This document shows, in pieces, positions 9,382-18,469 of a stretch of 63,187 bases of DNA (positions within the stretch are counted from its first letter, which is position 1; each line of letters starts with the position of its first letter). The stretch spans positions 1 through 63,187 of the forward strand of contig UCKU01000035.1 of NCBI GenBank assembly GCA_900473185.1, in the 5' to 3' direction. The notes under the pieces were generated by a model, which was not told the origin of the DNA, made no database searches, and saw nothing but the letters and a program-made list of their open reading frames with translations. The DNA comes from Hyphomicrobiales bacterium. Lineage in GTDB: Bacteria; Pseudomonadota; Alphaproteobacteria; Rhizobiales; Rhizobiaceae. The translations under genes were made by a program, and so were the position numbers.

Positions 9382-11972
9382 TATGCCACCGTCTTAAGTT
9401 CGATCGACTGGCCCGCTGCGATGGGCGTCCTCCCGGCAAGACGATGCGTCAGCCCATCCACCGAGATTTCGGCGACGTTGAGGCTGCCTCCGAGCACGGC
9501 GAGAATGAAGCCGTCACCTTCGCGGGTCAATGTGCCGAAAGCGCTGCCGGCTGACCAAAACAGACGATAATCGCGCTGCACTTTCGGTGCGAAGGCGAGC
9601 GTGCCCGAGACGAAATCGGCGCTGAGCCCCGAGAAGGCGTTGACCAGCTGCCAGGCCGACATCGAGCGTGCGTAATAGGAACCGCATTCGATGTCGTTCC
9701 AGGGATTGCGGCGGGAACCGTCGTGCCGGTTACGCGCACCGCAGACGATATCCATGCCCTCTTCGATAAGGCCGTGCATGATGAGATGCGAGGCAGCCAT
9801 ATATTCGATGCCGGTCCAGACTTCTTCGGCATAGGGAGCCGCGACCATCGGCTGGCGGATGCCTTCAGGATAGGTTGCGATCAAAAGCCCTGCCTCGTCT
9901 TCATAGGCATAGTTGCGGCAGGGATTGAAGTGATCCTCAAGCGTCGGGCGGAAATTGTTCCTGTGCACCGATTTCAGCGCGGTCCTCACCTTGTCTGCGT
10001 CAAGGAATCCGCCGATACCGGCGACTTCTGCATGCCACTGGCCGAGGATCTGATCGGAAATGCAGCCCTCGCCCATCTGATATTTGAGCTCCTGAAACTC
10101 CTCCGACCAGTAGGTTTCCATGAAACCGTCGGCAAGGACCCCGGCCGCGCGGCCGACATCGAAGGGTATCAGCACGCCCTTGTCAGAGAGGTCGACCTTC
10201 TGGATGAACCAGCGGCCATTGAAGAGCTCGGAATTGATATAGGCCGCGCCGGCCTTGCCCATGCGCGCCGTCTTTTCAGACAGTTCCGTGTCACCGAGGA
10301 CCGCCGCCATTTCGGAAACGCCGAGCAGGGCCGCCACATACATGGAGGCGAGCCACGAATTCGGGCCGAACAGCTCCATGTCGAGCGTTTGATGCTGGCG
10401 GCCGGAGAGAATACCGGTCTGATCGGGATCCCAGCGGTCAGGGTTTTCGGACGTCCAGGCATATTCGATCGCCCGTTTGACATTAGGCCAGTAACGGCGG
10501 AGCCAATCGGTATCGCCGCAGAGCTTCCAGTCCCGGTAGGTTTTGATGATCGCACCGAAATGGCCGTCGGCGCAGGGACCGATAATATCGAAGCCGGAAC
10601 CCAGCGGCAGCTTCTGGCGAAAGGTCAGCCCCCCGGTCGGCAACTGATTATACATGAATTCGGTCTCACGCAGCGTCCGCTCGATGGCGGGAAAGAGGTG
10701 CGAGACCGCCTGCTGATAATTCCAGACATGGGTGCAGGTTCCCTCACAGGAGCCATCCTGGGCATGCTGGCCTTCCCAGGCCCAGAGCGCGCCATTTTCC
10801 AGGCGGATGCAGGTGGCGGTGCGCAGCAGCGCCAGGGTCGCACTCGCCGCATCCTTGACTTCCGCCGGAAGCGTTGTGTCGAACAATCCATCGCGAAAGG
10901 CCGCGGTATCCGCATGCAACGTGTCCCAACGTGTTAGCGCCTCGGTGGCGCTAGCGGTGGAATCTGCCCATTGCGTCGCATAATAGTTCGTCCAGCTCGG
11001 CGTCGGCCGATCGGGAATGGCGCCATCCGGCTTGTCGCGATAGGCCCAATAGACGTCCCCATGCGGGAAGTTCCATGTAATGACGAAGCGCACCTTCCTG
11101 CGTTCGCCAGGGGCGACGGCGAAGCGGGCACCGAGCGTGCCGTGTTCTGGTTGCAGGCTCATGTGTCGAGAGGTGCGAGGCTCGTCATAGTGCCGTTTCG
11201 GCAGGCGACCGGGTCTTGCAAATTCCTTCCAGTAGACAGAGAGATCATCGAACCATTGGCCCCGATAATGATGGTCGGTATGGTCGACATCGTCAGCGTC
11301 CGTTGCGATCGTCAGATCGCCGCGTTGGGTCGCCGGCAACGTCGTGTCGGACGAAGTCAGATGCAGGCTGCTGATGCCGCCTTCCTGCCTGAAGGTATGG
11401 ATACCGCTATTCGAGCCGTAATTGCCGAGCGTGCCGGCAAGCGTATAGGTCAGTTCGTCCGCCGTATCGTTGACGATCTCAAACTCGAACATCGCCACCG
11501 GCATCGAGGAATCGCGATCGTTGTGCGGAATGAAGGGGCTCAATGCCGTGAGCCTGACGCCGCCCGGAAAACGCTGATCCCTGAAGACGAGGTCGGCGAT
11601 CGGGAAACGCCCGTAGAAATCGACCTCACGGAAATGCGGCACGCCGACCAATGTCTGGCGGTTGGCGCCATGGCCGAAGCCATCGAACATCTTGCGCAGC
11701 CCCGGCGCGCCGGAAGGGTTCAGATCATAGGGGCCGTTGAGCACACGGGCATCGACGAGTTCCCCATCCTTCTCGGCCTTGATGGCGAAATGCGAGTAGC
11801 CATTATACCCCTGCAGCGCAGGCCGGTTGCGGATCGACCAATCGATCAGCCGGCCGCTGCCGGAGATCGACAGGCCGCCGGAGCCGATGCCGCCGAGCGG
11901 AAAGGCGATATAGCGCGTGCGCTCGCCCTTATAGGCAAAGCGGGGTTCGATGGAGGCGAGATCATCCCACAT
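9381..11972 (-). CDS. GH116-family glycosidase (beta-glucosidase/beta-xylosidase, GBA2-like)
   Basis: The 863-residue protein shows the GH116 N-terminal beta-domain start (YIAFPLGGIGSGGL) and the (alpha/alpha)6 catalytic part. Family hallmarks are EGTCTHVWNYQQ (Glu410) and TLDMELFGPNSW (Asp531, the likely acid/base by alignment with the family). The nucleophile is a Glu in the 390-410 region; I cannot place it with certainty. Known members cleave beta-glucosides, beta-xylosides or glucosylceramide. No signal peptide is visible, so it should act in the cytoplasm on an imported oligosaccharide or glycoside. It lies between the permeases and the ATPase of one importer operon and is coupled to the latter, so transport and hydrolysis should be co-expressed. 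Confidence 0.9.
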   Translation of the reverse strand: MWDDLASIEPRFAYKGERTRYIAFPLGGIGSGGLSISGSGRLIDWSIRNRPALQGYNGYSHFAIKAEKDGELVDARVLNGPYDLNPSGAPGLRKMFDGFGHGANRQTLVGVPHFREVDFYGRFPIADLVFRDQRFPGGVRLTALSPFIPHNDRDSSMPVAMFEFEIVNDTADELTYTLAGTLGNYGSNSGIHTFRQEGGISSLHLTSSDTTLPATQRGDLTIATDADDVDHTDHHYRGQWFDDLSVYWKEFARPGRLPKRHYDEPRTSRHMSLQPEHGTLGARFAVAPGERRKVRFVITWNFPHGDVYWAYRDKPDGAIPDRPTPSWTNYYATQWADSTASATEALTRWDTLHADTAAFRDGLFDTTLPAEVKDAASATLALLRTATCIRLENGALWAWEGQHAQDGSCEGTCTHVWNYQQAVSHLFPAIERTLRETEFMYNQLPTGGLTFRQKLPLGSGFDIIGPCADGHFGAIIKTYRDWKLCGDTDWLRRYWPNVKRAIEYAWTSENPDRWDPDQTGILSGRQHQTLDMELFGPNSWLASMYVAALLGVSEMAAVLGDTELSEKTARMGKAGAAYINSELFNGRWFIQKVDLSDKGVLIPFDVGRAAGVLADGFMETYWSEEFQELKYQMGEGCISDQILGQWHAEVAGIGGFLDADKVRTALKSVHRNNFRPTLEDHFNPCRNYAYEDEAGLLIATYPEGIRQPMVAAPYAEEVWTGIEYMAASHLIMHGLIEEGMDIVCGARNRHDGSRRNPWNDIECGSYYARSMSAWQLVNAFSGLSADFVSGTLAFAPKVQRDYRLFWSAGSAFGTLTREGDGFILAVLGGSLNVAEISVDGLTHRLAGRTPIAAGQSIELKTVA

Positions 11973-11991
11973 GAAATCAATATCCCTGATG

Positions 11992-12843
11992 TTAGTTCTT
12001 GATGCCGCTCATCGTGATGCCTTCGATCACGAATTTCTGGGCAAGGAGAAAGAGGAGAACGACGGGCAGGATCGACATGCTCATCGCAGCCATCACCACC
12101 GAGAGATTGCCGGAGGCCATGTAGCCGCGCAGCACGTCCATCGCGACCGGAAGCGTCAGCGATTCATTCGAGCTCAAAAGCACCTTGGCCTGGAAATAAT
12201 AGTTCCAGGTCTGGGTGAACGTGATGATGCCGAGGGCTGAAAGCGCCGGGCGAAGCTGCGGCAGCGAAATCCGCCAGAAGATCTTGAAATAACCGGCGCC
12301 ATCCATCAGCGCCGCTTCCTCCAGCGCCTTCGGCTGGCTGAGCATGAATTGCCGCACCAGGAAGATGCCGAAACTGGAGGTGAGATACATGAGCGCCAGC
12401 CCGATCGGCTTGTCGAGCAGGCCGAGCCGCGCATAGCCGAGATAGATCGGCAGGATCGTGACCTGGGCTGGAAACATCAGTCCGATGAGCAGGATGAAGA
12501 ACAATGTATCGCGTCCGCGGAAGTTCAGCCTGGCGAAGGCGAAAGCCGCGAACGTGCAGGTCACCATCTGGCCGACGGTGACCATGACGGCGATCATCAC
12601 CGAATTGAAGTAGATCTCCAGGAACGGCACGCGCGAGGCCAGCACCTGCCAGTAGTTGGTGAGATCGAAATTCGGCGGCAGGAAGCTCGGCGGCAGCTTG
12701 TAGGCATCCGAGACCGGCCGGAACGACATCGAAAACAGCCAGAGGAAAGGCAGCAGCATGCCGATCGCCATCACCACCATGGTGGCGATGATTGCCCAGT
12801 CGATCCAGCGCCGGGCCGCGCGTGTCTGCATTATACTGTTCAT
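11992..12843 (-). CDS. Sugar ABC transporter permease, MalG type
   Basis: The 283-residue inner-membrane protein has about six hydrophobic segments and the permease EAA loop EEAALMDGAGYFKIFWRISLP, through which it contacts the ATPase. The ATG at 12843 overlaps the TGA of the upstream permease (ATGA), the usual coupling in these operons. A GTG at 12855 is an alternative start. With its partner it forms the channel for the GH116-linked substrate. Confidence 0.93.
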   Translation of the reverse strand: MNSIMQTRAARRWIDWAIIATMVVMAIGMLLPFLWLFSMSFRPVSDAYKLPPSFLPPNFDLTNYWQVLASRVPFLEIYFNSVMIAVMVTVGQMVTCTFAAFAFARLNFRGRDTLFFILLIGLMFPAQVTILPIYLGYARLGLLDKPIGLALMYLTSSFGIFLVRQFMLSQPKALEEAALMDGAGYFKIFWRISLPQLRPALSALGIITFTQTWNYYFQAKVLLSSNESLTLPVAMDVLRGYMASGNLSVVMAAMSMSILPVVLLFLLAQKFVIEGITMSGIKN

Positions 12844-13772
12844 TGCTGCACCCACTTGCGCGAGAGGATCTGCTGGATCGCGGTAATGATGAGGATGATC
12901 ACGGTCATGACGACGGAGATCGAGGCGGCGTAACCGATCTGGAAACTGCCGAAGCCCTCCTCGACGATCTGGATCGACAGCGAGCGCGTGGCGTCGCCCG
13001 GACCGCCCTGCGTCAGGATGACGATCGATTCGAATACCTGCAGCGCGCCGATCGAAGCGTAGACGATGCAGAAGAAGACGACCGGCGAGATATAGGGCAG
13101 CGTGATGCGGAAGAACTGGCGCCAGGCAGGCGTCCCGTCCATCACCGCCGCCTCCAGGATGTTCTTCGGCACGCCCTGAAGGGCTGCGATGAAGATGATC
13201 ATGAAGAAGCCGGTATTCTTCCAGACGTCCATGATGATGATCGAGGTCATCGCCTGGCCGGCATCGGTGAGCCAGCGCACGCCCGGCAGACCGATCAGCC
13301 GCAGGTAATAATTGATGACGCCGAGATCATCGCCATAAAAATAGGTCCAGACAATCGAGACGAAGGCGGCAGCTATGATGACCGGCAGGAAGAAGGCGAG
13401 CCTGAAGAAATAGAGCAGCCAGCCCGGCATAGCACGGTTCAGCGCCAGCGCCAGCAAAAGCCCGATCGAAACGTTGAAGGTGACGGCAAAGAGCGCGAAG
13501 CGCAGCGTGTTCCAGAGGATCTGAAGCGAGCGCTGATCGGTGAAGAAGCGGATGAAGTTGTCGAAACCGACCCATTGCGAACCGAGCATGGGATCGTAAT
13601 AGGCAAAGGCCAGGATCGTGGTGACGATCACAGGCGCGATGACGAAGGTCAGGTAAAGCACCGTTGCCGGCAGCACGAAGAGATAGCCGGTCGCTGCCTG
13701 TGCGCGGCGTAGCTGTGAAGGCTGGTGTCTTTCGAAGGTGGCGGTCATGGCATCTGCTCGAATGGCGGACAT
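12840..13772 (-). CDS. Sugar ABC transporter permease, MalF type
   Basis: The 310-residue inner-membrane protein has about six hydrophobic segments and an EAA loop (EAAVMDGTPAWRQFFRITLP). It lies 98 nt after the binding-protein gene and overlaps the MalG-type gene. An in-frame ATG at 13748 could also serve as start, because neither site has a strong ribosome signal. Confidence 0.93.
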   Translation of the reverse strand: MSAIRADAMTATFERHQPSQLRRAQAATGYLFVLPATVLYLTFVIAPVIVTTILAFAYYDPMLGSQWVGFDNFIRFFTDQRSLQILWNTLRFALFAVTFNVSIGLLLALALNRAMPGWLLYFFRLAFFLPVIIAAAFVSIVWTYFYGDDLGVINYYLRLIGLPGVRWLTDAGQAMTSIIIMDVWKNTGFFMIIFIAALQGVPKNILEAAVMDGTPAWRQFFRITLPYISPVVFFCIVYASIGALQVFESIVILTQGGPGDATRSLSIQIVEEGFGSFQIGYAASISVVMTVIILIITAIQQILSRKWVQQ

Positions 13773-13800
13773 GGTTTGTCATCCGCCGCGCCCGGAACGA

Positions 13801-13822
13801 CAGATGCCTGCATGGCAATCTG
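13801..13822 (-). other. Stem-loop between binding-protein and permease genes
   Basis: On the transcript, CAGATTGCC can pair with GGCATCTG (one bulged base) around a 5-nt loop. Such hairpins after the binding-protein gene often stabilise its part of the mRNA or limit readthrough, so that more binding protein than permease is made. The function here is inferred. Confidence 0.35.
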
Positions 13823-13870
13823 CCACCCGGCCGCGACGGCGGGAGGGCGATCGTGAGAACCCTAGATCGA

Positions 13871-15154
13871 TCAGCCGCCCATGCGCTTCTTCAGCCGCTC
13901 GAAGGAGGCGTTGAGCTCGGCATCTGCCTGCTTCACGCCATCGGCGATCGAGACCTCGCCGGCCATCATCGCCGTGTAGTAGCGGATGAAGATCTTCTCG
14001 ACCTCCTGGAAATTGCCAGGAGACGGCACGGCCTTGGTGTTCGGCAGCGTCTGGTAATAGAGCGCGGCACTCGGCGGGAAGCTCAGGAACCCCGGCGTCT
14101 CGGCGGCCGACTTGCGGCCGGGAACACCGCCACCCTTTTCGCCTTCCTCCTTCTGCGTCTCCTCGCTCGTCAGTTCGAGGATCAGTGCCTTGGCAAGATC
14201 CGGCTCCTTGCTCGTCTTGGCGACGGCATAACCGCCGAAGCCGATCACGGTCGTGTCGGTCACCTTGCTCGGCGGAATGGCGACATCCATGTTGAGCTTG
14301 TTGTTCTTGGCACTCTGGACGATCCAGTGGCCGCGACTGATCATCGCCACCTGGCCGGCCATGAACTGGTTGTCCATCATATCCTTGCCGGGGATCGGCG
14401 AGACGCCGTCGACATGGATGAGGTCATGGAGGAATTGCAGGCTTTCGGCGACCTTGGGGTCGAGCATGTTGGATGCCGTCCACTCGTCATTGATGGCGCC
14501 GGTGCCATTCGAAAAGAACCAAGGCTGGACGAAGAAATTCTGGTTCGGCACCTCATAACCGAACTGGGTGACATTGCCCGACGCATCCTTGACCGTCAGC
14601 TTCTTGGCGACGTCGCGGAATTCGTCCCAGGTCCATTTGCCGTCCTTCGGATAGGCAATCCCGGCCTTGTCGAACAGATCCCTGTTGTAGTTGATCATGA
14701 TGTTGTTCCAGCCGATCGGGATATAGTTGATATCCCCCTTGTAGCTCGACTGCTTGAAGAGGCTCGGCGCGAAGTCCGAGAAGCCGGGATTGGCAGCAAC
14801 GAAATCGTTGAGCGGCAGAAAAAGGCCGCGCGACGAGAAGCTCTGGAAGGTCTCGATCGCCGTGCCGTAGACATCGGCCTGCTGGCCGGAGTTGAACTGG
14901 CTGAACACCTTGGTGACATAGTCGCCCCAGCCCGTCGAAATCGGATCGACGGAAAGGTCGACCTTGACGTTCGGGTACTTCTTGTTGAACCGCGCTATGG
15001 CGTTGGTCATGGCCGACAGTTCGGCGTCGCCGCCAAAGCCCTGCATCTTCAGGGTCGCGGTGACATCGGATTGCGCAAAGGCGCGGCCGACACTTGCGCC
15101 GACGGCAAGAGCGGCAGACGAAATCAGCAGCGAACGCCGCGAGAACTCATGCAT
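13871..15154 (-). CDS. Sugar ABC transporter substrate-binding protein
   Basis: The 427-residue periplasmic protein belongs to solute-binding family 1. The start at 15154 follows GGGAGG by 5 nt. The N-terminus MHEFSRRSLLISSAALAVG is an export signal with a twin-arginine-like RRS and an AFA-Q cleavage site near residue 30. An upstream in-frame extension to 15331 has no ribosome site and runs through the operators, so I rejected it. It is the first gene of the GH116 operon and has two LacI-type operators in front. Confidence 0.93.
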   Translation of the reverse strand: MHEFSRRSLLISSAALAVGASVGRAFAQSDVTATLKMQGFGGDAELSAMTNAIARFNKKYPNVKVDLSVDPISTGWGDYVTKVFSQFNSGQQADVYGTAIETFQSFSSRGLFLPLNDFVAANPGFSDFAPSLFKQSSYKGDINYIPIGWNNIMINYNRDLFDKAGIAYPKDGKWTWDEFRDVAKKLTVKDASGNVTQFGYEVPNQNFFVQPWFFSNGTGAINDEWTASNMLDPKVAESLQFLHDLIHVDGVSPIPGKDMMDNQFMAGQVAMISRGHWIVQSAKNNKLNMDVAIPPSKVTDTTVIGFGGYAVAKTSKEPDLAKALILELTSEETQKEEGEKGGGVPGRKSAAETPGFLSFPPSAALYYQTLPNTKAVPSPGNFQEVEKIFIRYYTAMMAGEVSIADGVKQADAELNASFERLKKRMGG

Positions 15155-15210
15155 GTGATCCTCCCTGTGCGCCTCCTCCGGCGCGTTCCCATCTATCCGG
15201 CCTCCACCGG

Positions 15211-15225
15211 TCGAAACGTTTCGTA
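15211..15225. promoter_or_regulatory. LacI-type operator 1
   Basis: TCGAAACGTTTCGTA contains the perfect palindrome CGAAACGTTTCG with a central CG pair, the normal form of LacI-family sites. It lies 57 bp upstream of the binding-protein start codon. Confidence 0.85.
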
Positions 15226-15288
15226 TGCTTTTACTGAAATATCGCGGATCCAGCTCTTCCCCGGTCCCGCGTGGCGTCATTTGCTTAG

Positions 15289-15303
15289 TCGAAACGTTTC
15301 GTA
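15289..15303. promoter_or_regulatory. LacI-type operator 2
   Basis: This is an exact 15-base copy of operator 1, 78 bp away centre to centre and 61 bp before the lacI-type start codon. Two identical sites about 7.5 helical turns apart between divergent genes suggest autoregulation and possibly repression by looping. Confidence 0.85.
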
Positions 15304-15363
15304 TAAGAGCATCAGAACGCTCTCGTGGCAAGAGGGTTCGACAAAAAGCGCGGCGGAGGATGC

Positions 15364-16395
15364 ATGGCCACCATCAAGGACGTGGCAAAACGGGCGGGTG
15401 TCGCCATATCGACGGCATCGGCCGCGCTCAACCGCTCAGCCCCTGTGAGCGACGAGGTGATTGCCAAGGTCGAAGCCGCCGTCCGCGACATCGGATATAT
15501 CCCGCATGCCGGCGCGCGCAGCCTGCGCATGGGCCAGTCGCGGCTGATCGGCTTGATCCTGCCTGACATCACCAACCCGCATTTCGCCAAGGTCGCCAAG
15601 GTCGTCGAGTCCGCCTGCCTCAATGCCGGCTACATGGCGGCGGTCTATTCGACGAGCGAGGATCATGATCGCGAGCAGCAGATCCTGACCATGATGCGCA
15701 TGCAGCGTGTCGAAGGGCTAATCATTATCCCGACACGCTCAGATGCCGAGCACGGCGCCCGCATGATCGACAAGATCCATGTGCCGACGATCCTGCTCGA
15801 CAGCTTCATCGAGGGCTTGCCCTATGACGTGATCAAGCTCGACAATATCGCCGCCGGCCGCATCGCCACGGAGCACCTGATCGGCCTTGGTCACAGACGG
15901 ATCGCCGTTACCGTCGGGCGCAACAACATCATCACCGGTGAAGATCGTCTTGCCGGCTATATGCAGGCCCATGCCGCCCAAGACCTGCCGGTTGACCCAG
16001 GTCTGCTGCTCGAGGGGCGTTTCGATCAGACGCTCGCGCATGACAGCACGATCAGGCGCATGCGCGAGCCGGATCCGCCGACCGCGATTTTTGCACTGTC
16101 GAACATGATGACGCTCGGCGTCCTGAATGCGCTGCGCGAATTGGGTTTCAGAGTGCCTGATGACGTCTCGGTCATCGGGATAGACGATTTCGATTTTGCA
16201 AATATCATGAACCCACCGCCGACAGTCGTTGCGGCCCCGGTGCTCGAGATGGCCCAAAAGGCGATCTCCACGCTTCTCAGCGAGATCTCCGACAAAACGC
16301 CGCCAAGCGCTGCGCGGACGATCTTTTCCCCAACCCTGATCCTTCGCGAATCCTGCGCGGCACCCGCAGCCGAGCGGGCTGAGGGCATGACCTGA
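15364..16395 (+). CDS. LacI-family transcriptional regulator
   Basis: The 343-residue protein begins with a LacI helix-turn-helix (ATIKDVAKRAGVAISTASAA) and hinge, followed by a periplasmic-binding-like sugar-sensing domain (LIGLILPDITNPHF, then the FALSNMMTLGVLNAL and VSVIGIDDFDFANIM blocks). The ATG follows GGAGG by 4 nt; the upstream in-frame extension is rejected. It is divergent from the GH116 importer operon and almost certainly controls it through the two operators in the shared intergenic region, with an imported sugar as inducer. Confidence 0.94.
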   Translation: MATIKDVAKRAGVAISTASAALNRSAPVSDEVIAKVEAAVRDIGYIPHAGARSLRMGQSRLIGLILPDITNPHFAKVAKVVESACLNAGYMAAVYSTSEDHDREQQILTMMRMQRVEGLIIIPTRSDAEHGARMIDKIHVPTILLDSFIEGLPYDVIKLDNIAAGRIATEHLIGLGHRRIAVTVGRNNIITGEDRLAGYMQAHAAQDLPVDPGLLLEGRFDQTLAHDSTIRRMREPDPPTAIFALSNMMTLGVLNALRELGFRVPDDVSVIGIDDFDFANIMNPPPTVVAAPVLEMAQKAISTLLSEISDKTPPSAARTIFSPTLILRESCAAPAAERAEGMT

Positions 16396-16525
16396 GAAGC
16401 GGCAGTCGATTGAGATCGGCGCGGCAGCGCATACCATTGCGCTCGCTTCATAAAAGCATCATGCGCATTTGCAATGAGAAACACCGAACTGCTCGCCATC
16501 CTCAGTCATCACACGGATTGTCTTA

Positions 16526-17359
16526 ATGAAATTGTCTTCGACCGCCGCGCGCCTGTCACCAACAGCCTCGCCCCGCCTTCTCGTACTCGCCGAAACAGCC
16601 CTCAAGGCAGGAGAGACGGCACGCAATGCGCTCAGACGACGCACGGCCGCCGAGATGGTCCATAAGGCGCCGCGCGACTACCAGACGGAAATCGATGTCG
16701 CGGTCGAACGGATCATCGTCGAGGAGATGATGAGCGCATTCCCGGCCTATGCGATTAAGGGTGAGGAAGAGGTCGGCAACCGGCAGGCCGGTGCGGATGC
16801 ACCGGTCATCTATATCGACCCGATCGACGGCACGACCAATTTCGCCTGGGGCATCCCGCATTTCGGCATGACGATCTCGATCGCCGAGGCCAGCCGCGTT
16901 GTTGCGGGCGTCGTCTATGACGCCATGCAGGACGAGCTCTTCAGTGCGGAGGCCGGCGACGGTGCCTGGCTGAACGGTGAGCGCATCCATTGCGCCGCCG
17001 TTGCTGATATCCAGAACGTGCTCGTCGGTGCCGGCCTGCCAATTCCCGGCCAGGTCAAGGCTGTCTCGGAAGAACTTTACTTCGATGCCGTCAAGCGCCT
17101 TATGGCCAATACCGCCGGCGTGCGTCGTCTCGGTTCGGCAGCGCTTTCGATCGCCTATGTCGCCTGCGGCCGGCTGGACGGCTTTTTCGAGGACGGCCTG
17201 TCGGTCCATGACTTCGGCGCCTCGGCACTGATGGTCGAGGAAGCGGGCGGTATCGTCACGAGGTTTTCAGGCGCCGCCGTCACCGGCAAAGGCGACATCC
17301 TGGCAGCAAGCAAGGCACTCTATCCCTGGCTGCAAGAAGGTTTTCAGCCGAAGGCCTGA
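16526..17359 (+). CDS. Inositol monophosphatase family protein
   Basis: The 277-residue enzyme shows the metal-binding signatures of the family: GEE near residue 78, then DPIDGTTNFAWGIPHF, and the C-terminal SVHDFGASALMVEEAGG with the conserved Asp. Members hydrolyse phosphomonoesters such as inositol-1-phosphate, 3'-phosphoadenosine 5'-phosphate or fructose-1,6-bisphosphate. The usual WDxAAG motif is DFGASA here, so the substrate may differ. It ends 6 bp from the end of the convergent ATPase gene. The upstream ribosome site is weak. A role with the neighbouring transporter (for example dephosphorylating a phosphorylated polyol) is a guess. Confidence 0.88.
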   Translation: MKLSSTAARLSPTASPRLLVLAETALKAGETARNALRRRTAAEMVHKAPRDYQTEIDVAVERIIVEEMMSAFPAYAIKGEEEVGNRQAGADAPVIYIDPIDGTTNFAWGIPHFGMTISIAEASRVVAGVVYDAMQDELFSAEAGDGAWLNGERIHCAAVADIQNVLVGAGLPIPGQVKAVSEELYFDAVKRLMANTAGVRRLGSAALSIAYVACGRLDGFFEDGLSVHDFGASALMVEEAGGIVTRFSGAAVTGKGDILAASKALYPWLQEGFQPKA

Positions 17360-17365
17360 GACACT

Positions 17366-18445
17366 TCAGGCCGTAAAGAGCGGCTGCACGGTTGCAGCTG
17401 TTTCTGCCGCTGCCGATTGGTGGATCAGCGCATTGTCGCGGAAGGCGAAGAAGCCGGAGCAGCTGGTAGTGACGACCATCCCGGCTCTGATCGTATCGGT
17501 CGGCGCAACCATTGCCTTCAGCCTGATACCATCGGCAAGATCGATATCGACAATCTTGTGCGTGCCGAAATCGCTGACCCGGTGGACGGTCGCGTCTGCC
17601 GGCCGGCTGACAGGGCGCACCGTCAGGGCTTCCGGGCGCATCGCCAGCGTCACCGGACCATCCGCAACGGGAATCGAAAAGCCGAAAAGCGGATGTGTGC
17701 AGACCCCGTTGCGGATCTCGCTCTCAACGAAATTCATCGATCCGATGAAGCCCGCGACGAATGCCGTCTGCGGCTCGCGATAGATTGTGCTCGGCGGAGC
17801 CACCTGTTCTGTGCGGCCATCGCGCATGACGACGATGCGGTCGGCAAGCGCCAGGGCCTCGTCCTGACCGTGGGTGACGAACAATGTCGTGATGCCGAGT
17901 CGCTGCTGGATGTCGCGTACCTCCTCCCGCAGCCGCTCGCGCAGATGCTGGTCGAGGCTGGCAAAAGGCTCGTCGAGCAGCAGGATTTTCGGCTCGAGAA
18001 CGAGCGAACGAGCAAGCGCCACACGCTGCTGCTGGCCGCCGGAAAGCTGCGTCACCGCGCGCCGCCCATAATCGGCAAGGCCGACGAGGGCGAGAGCATC
18101 CTCGACGCGCTGGCGGATTTCGGCCTTCGACAGGCGCCGCAGCTTCAGGCCAAAGGCGATGTTGTTGAAGACATCCATATGCGTCCAGAGCGCATGGCTC
18201 TGGAAGACCATGCCGGTCGGGCGCCGCTCCGGCGGCAGGTTCGTCACATCCCTGGCGTCGATCCGAATGCTGCCTTCGCTCGGCCGCTCGAAGCCGCCGA
18301 TCATGCGAAGCAGCGTCGATTTGCCGGAGCCTGAGGGGCCGAGCAGGCAGACGAGTTCGCCGTCACCGACCTCGAGCGAGAAGTCACGGACGGCAAAGGT
18401 GTGGCCGAAGCTCTTCGCAACGCCTTCGATCGCCAGATGTGCCAT
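17366..18445 (-). CDS. ABC transporter ATPase, PotA/FbpC type
   Basis: The 359-residue protein has Walker A GPSGSGKST, signature LSGGQQQRVALARS, Walker B ILLLDEPFASLD and a C-terminal TOBE domain. It drives the two permeases just upstream (24 nt gap) and belongs to the operon that starts at 21323. Sequence type places it with polyamine, iron and thiamine importers rather than MalK. Confidence 0.92.
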   Translation of the reverse strand: MAHLAIEGVAKSFGHTFAVRDFSLEVGDGELVCLLGPSGSGKSTLLRMIGGFERPSEGSIRIDARDVTNLPPERRPTGMVFQSHALWTHMDVFNNIAFGLKLRRLSKAEIRQRVEDALALVGLADYGRRAVTQLSGGQQQRVALARSLVLEPKILLLDEPFASLDQHLRERLREEVRDIQQRLGITTLFVTHGQDEALALADRIVVMRDGRTEQVAPPSTIYREPQTAFVAGFIGSMNFVESEIRNGVCTHPLFGFSIPVADGPVTLAMRPEALTVRPVSRPADATVHRVSDFGTHKIVDIDLADGIRLKAMVAPTDTIRAGMVVTTSCSGFFAFRDNALIHQSAAAETAATVQPLFTA

Positions 18446-18469
18446 TCTTGAAACCCTTTCTGCCGGCGC

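Noticed and set aside
9723..10937. 404-codon open frame on the plus strand inside the GH116 gene
   Set aside because: It is antisense to a well supported glycosidase gene, has no recognisable domain and reflects the open third frame of high-GC DNA.
13664..15448. 594-codon open frame on the plus strand across the binding-protein gene and the LacI operators
   Set aside because: It crosses a divergent promoter region, is antisense to a clear binding-protein gene and has no domain character.
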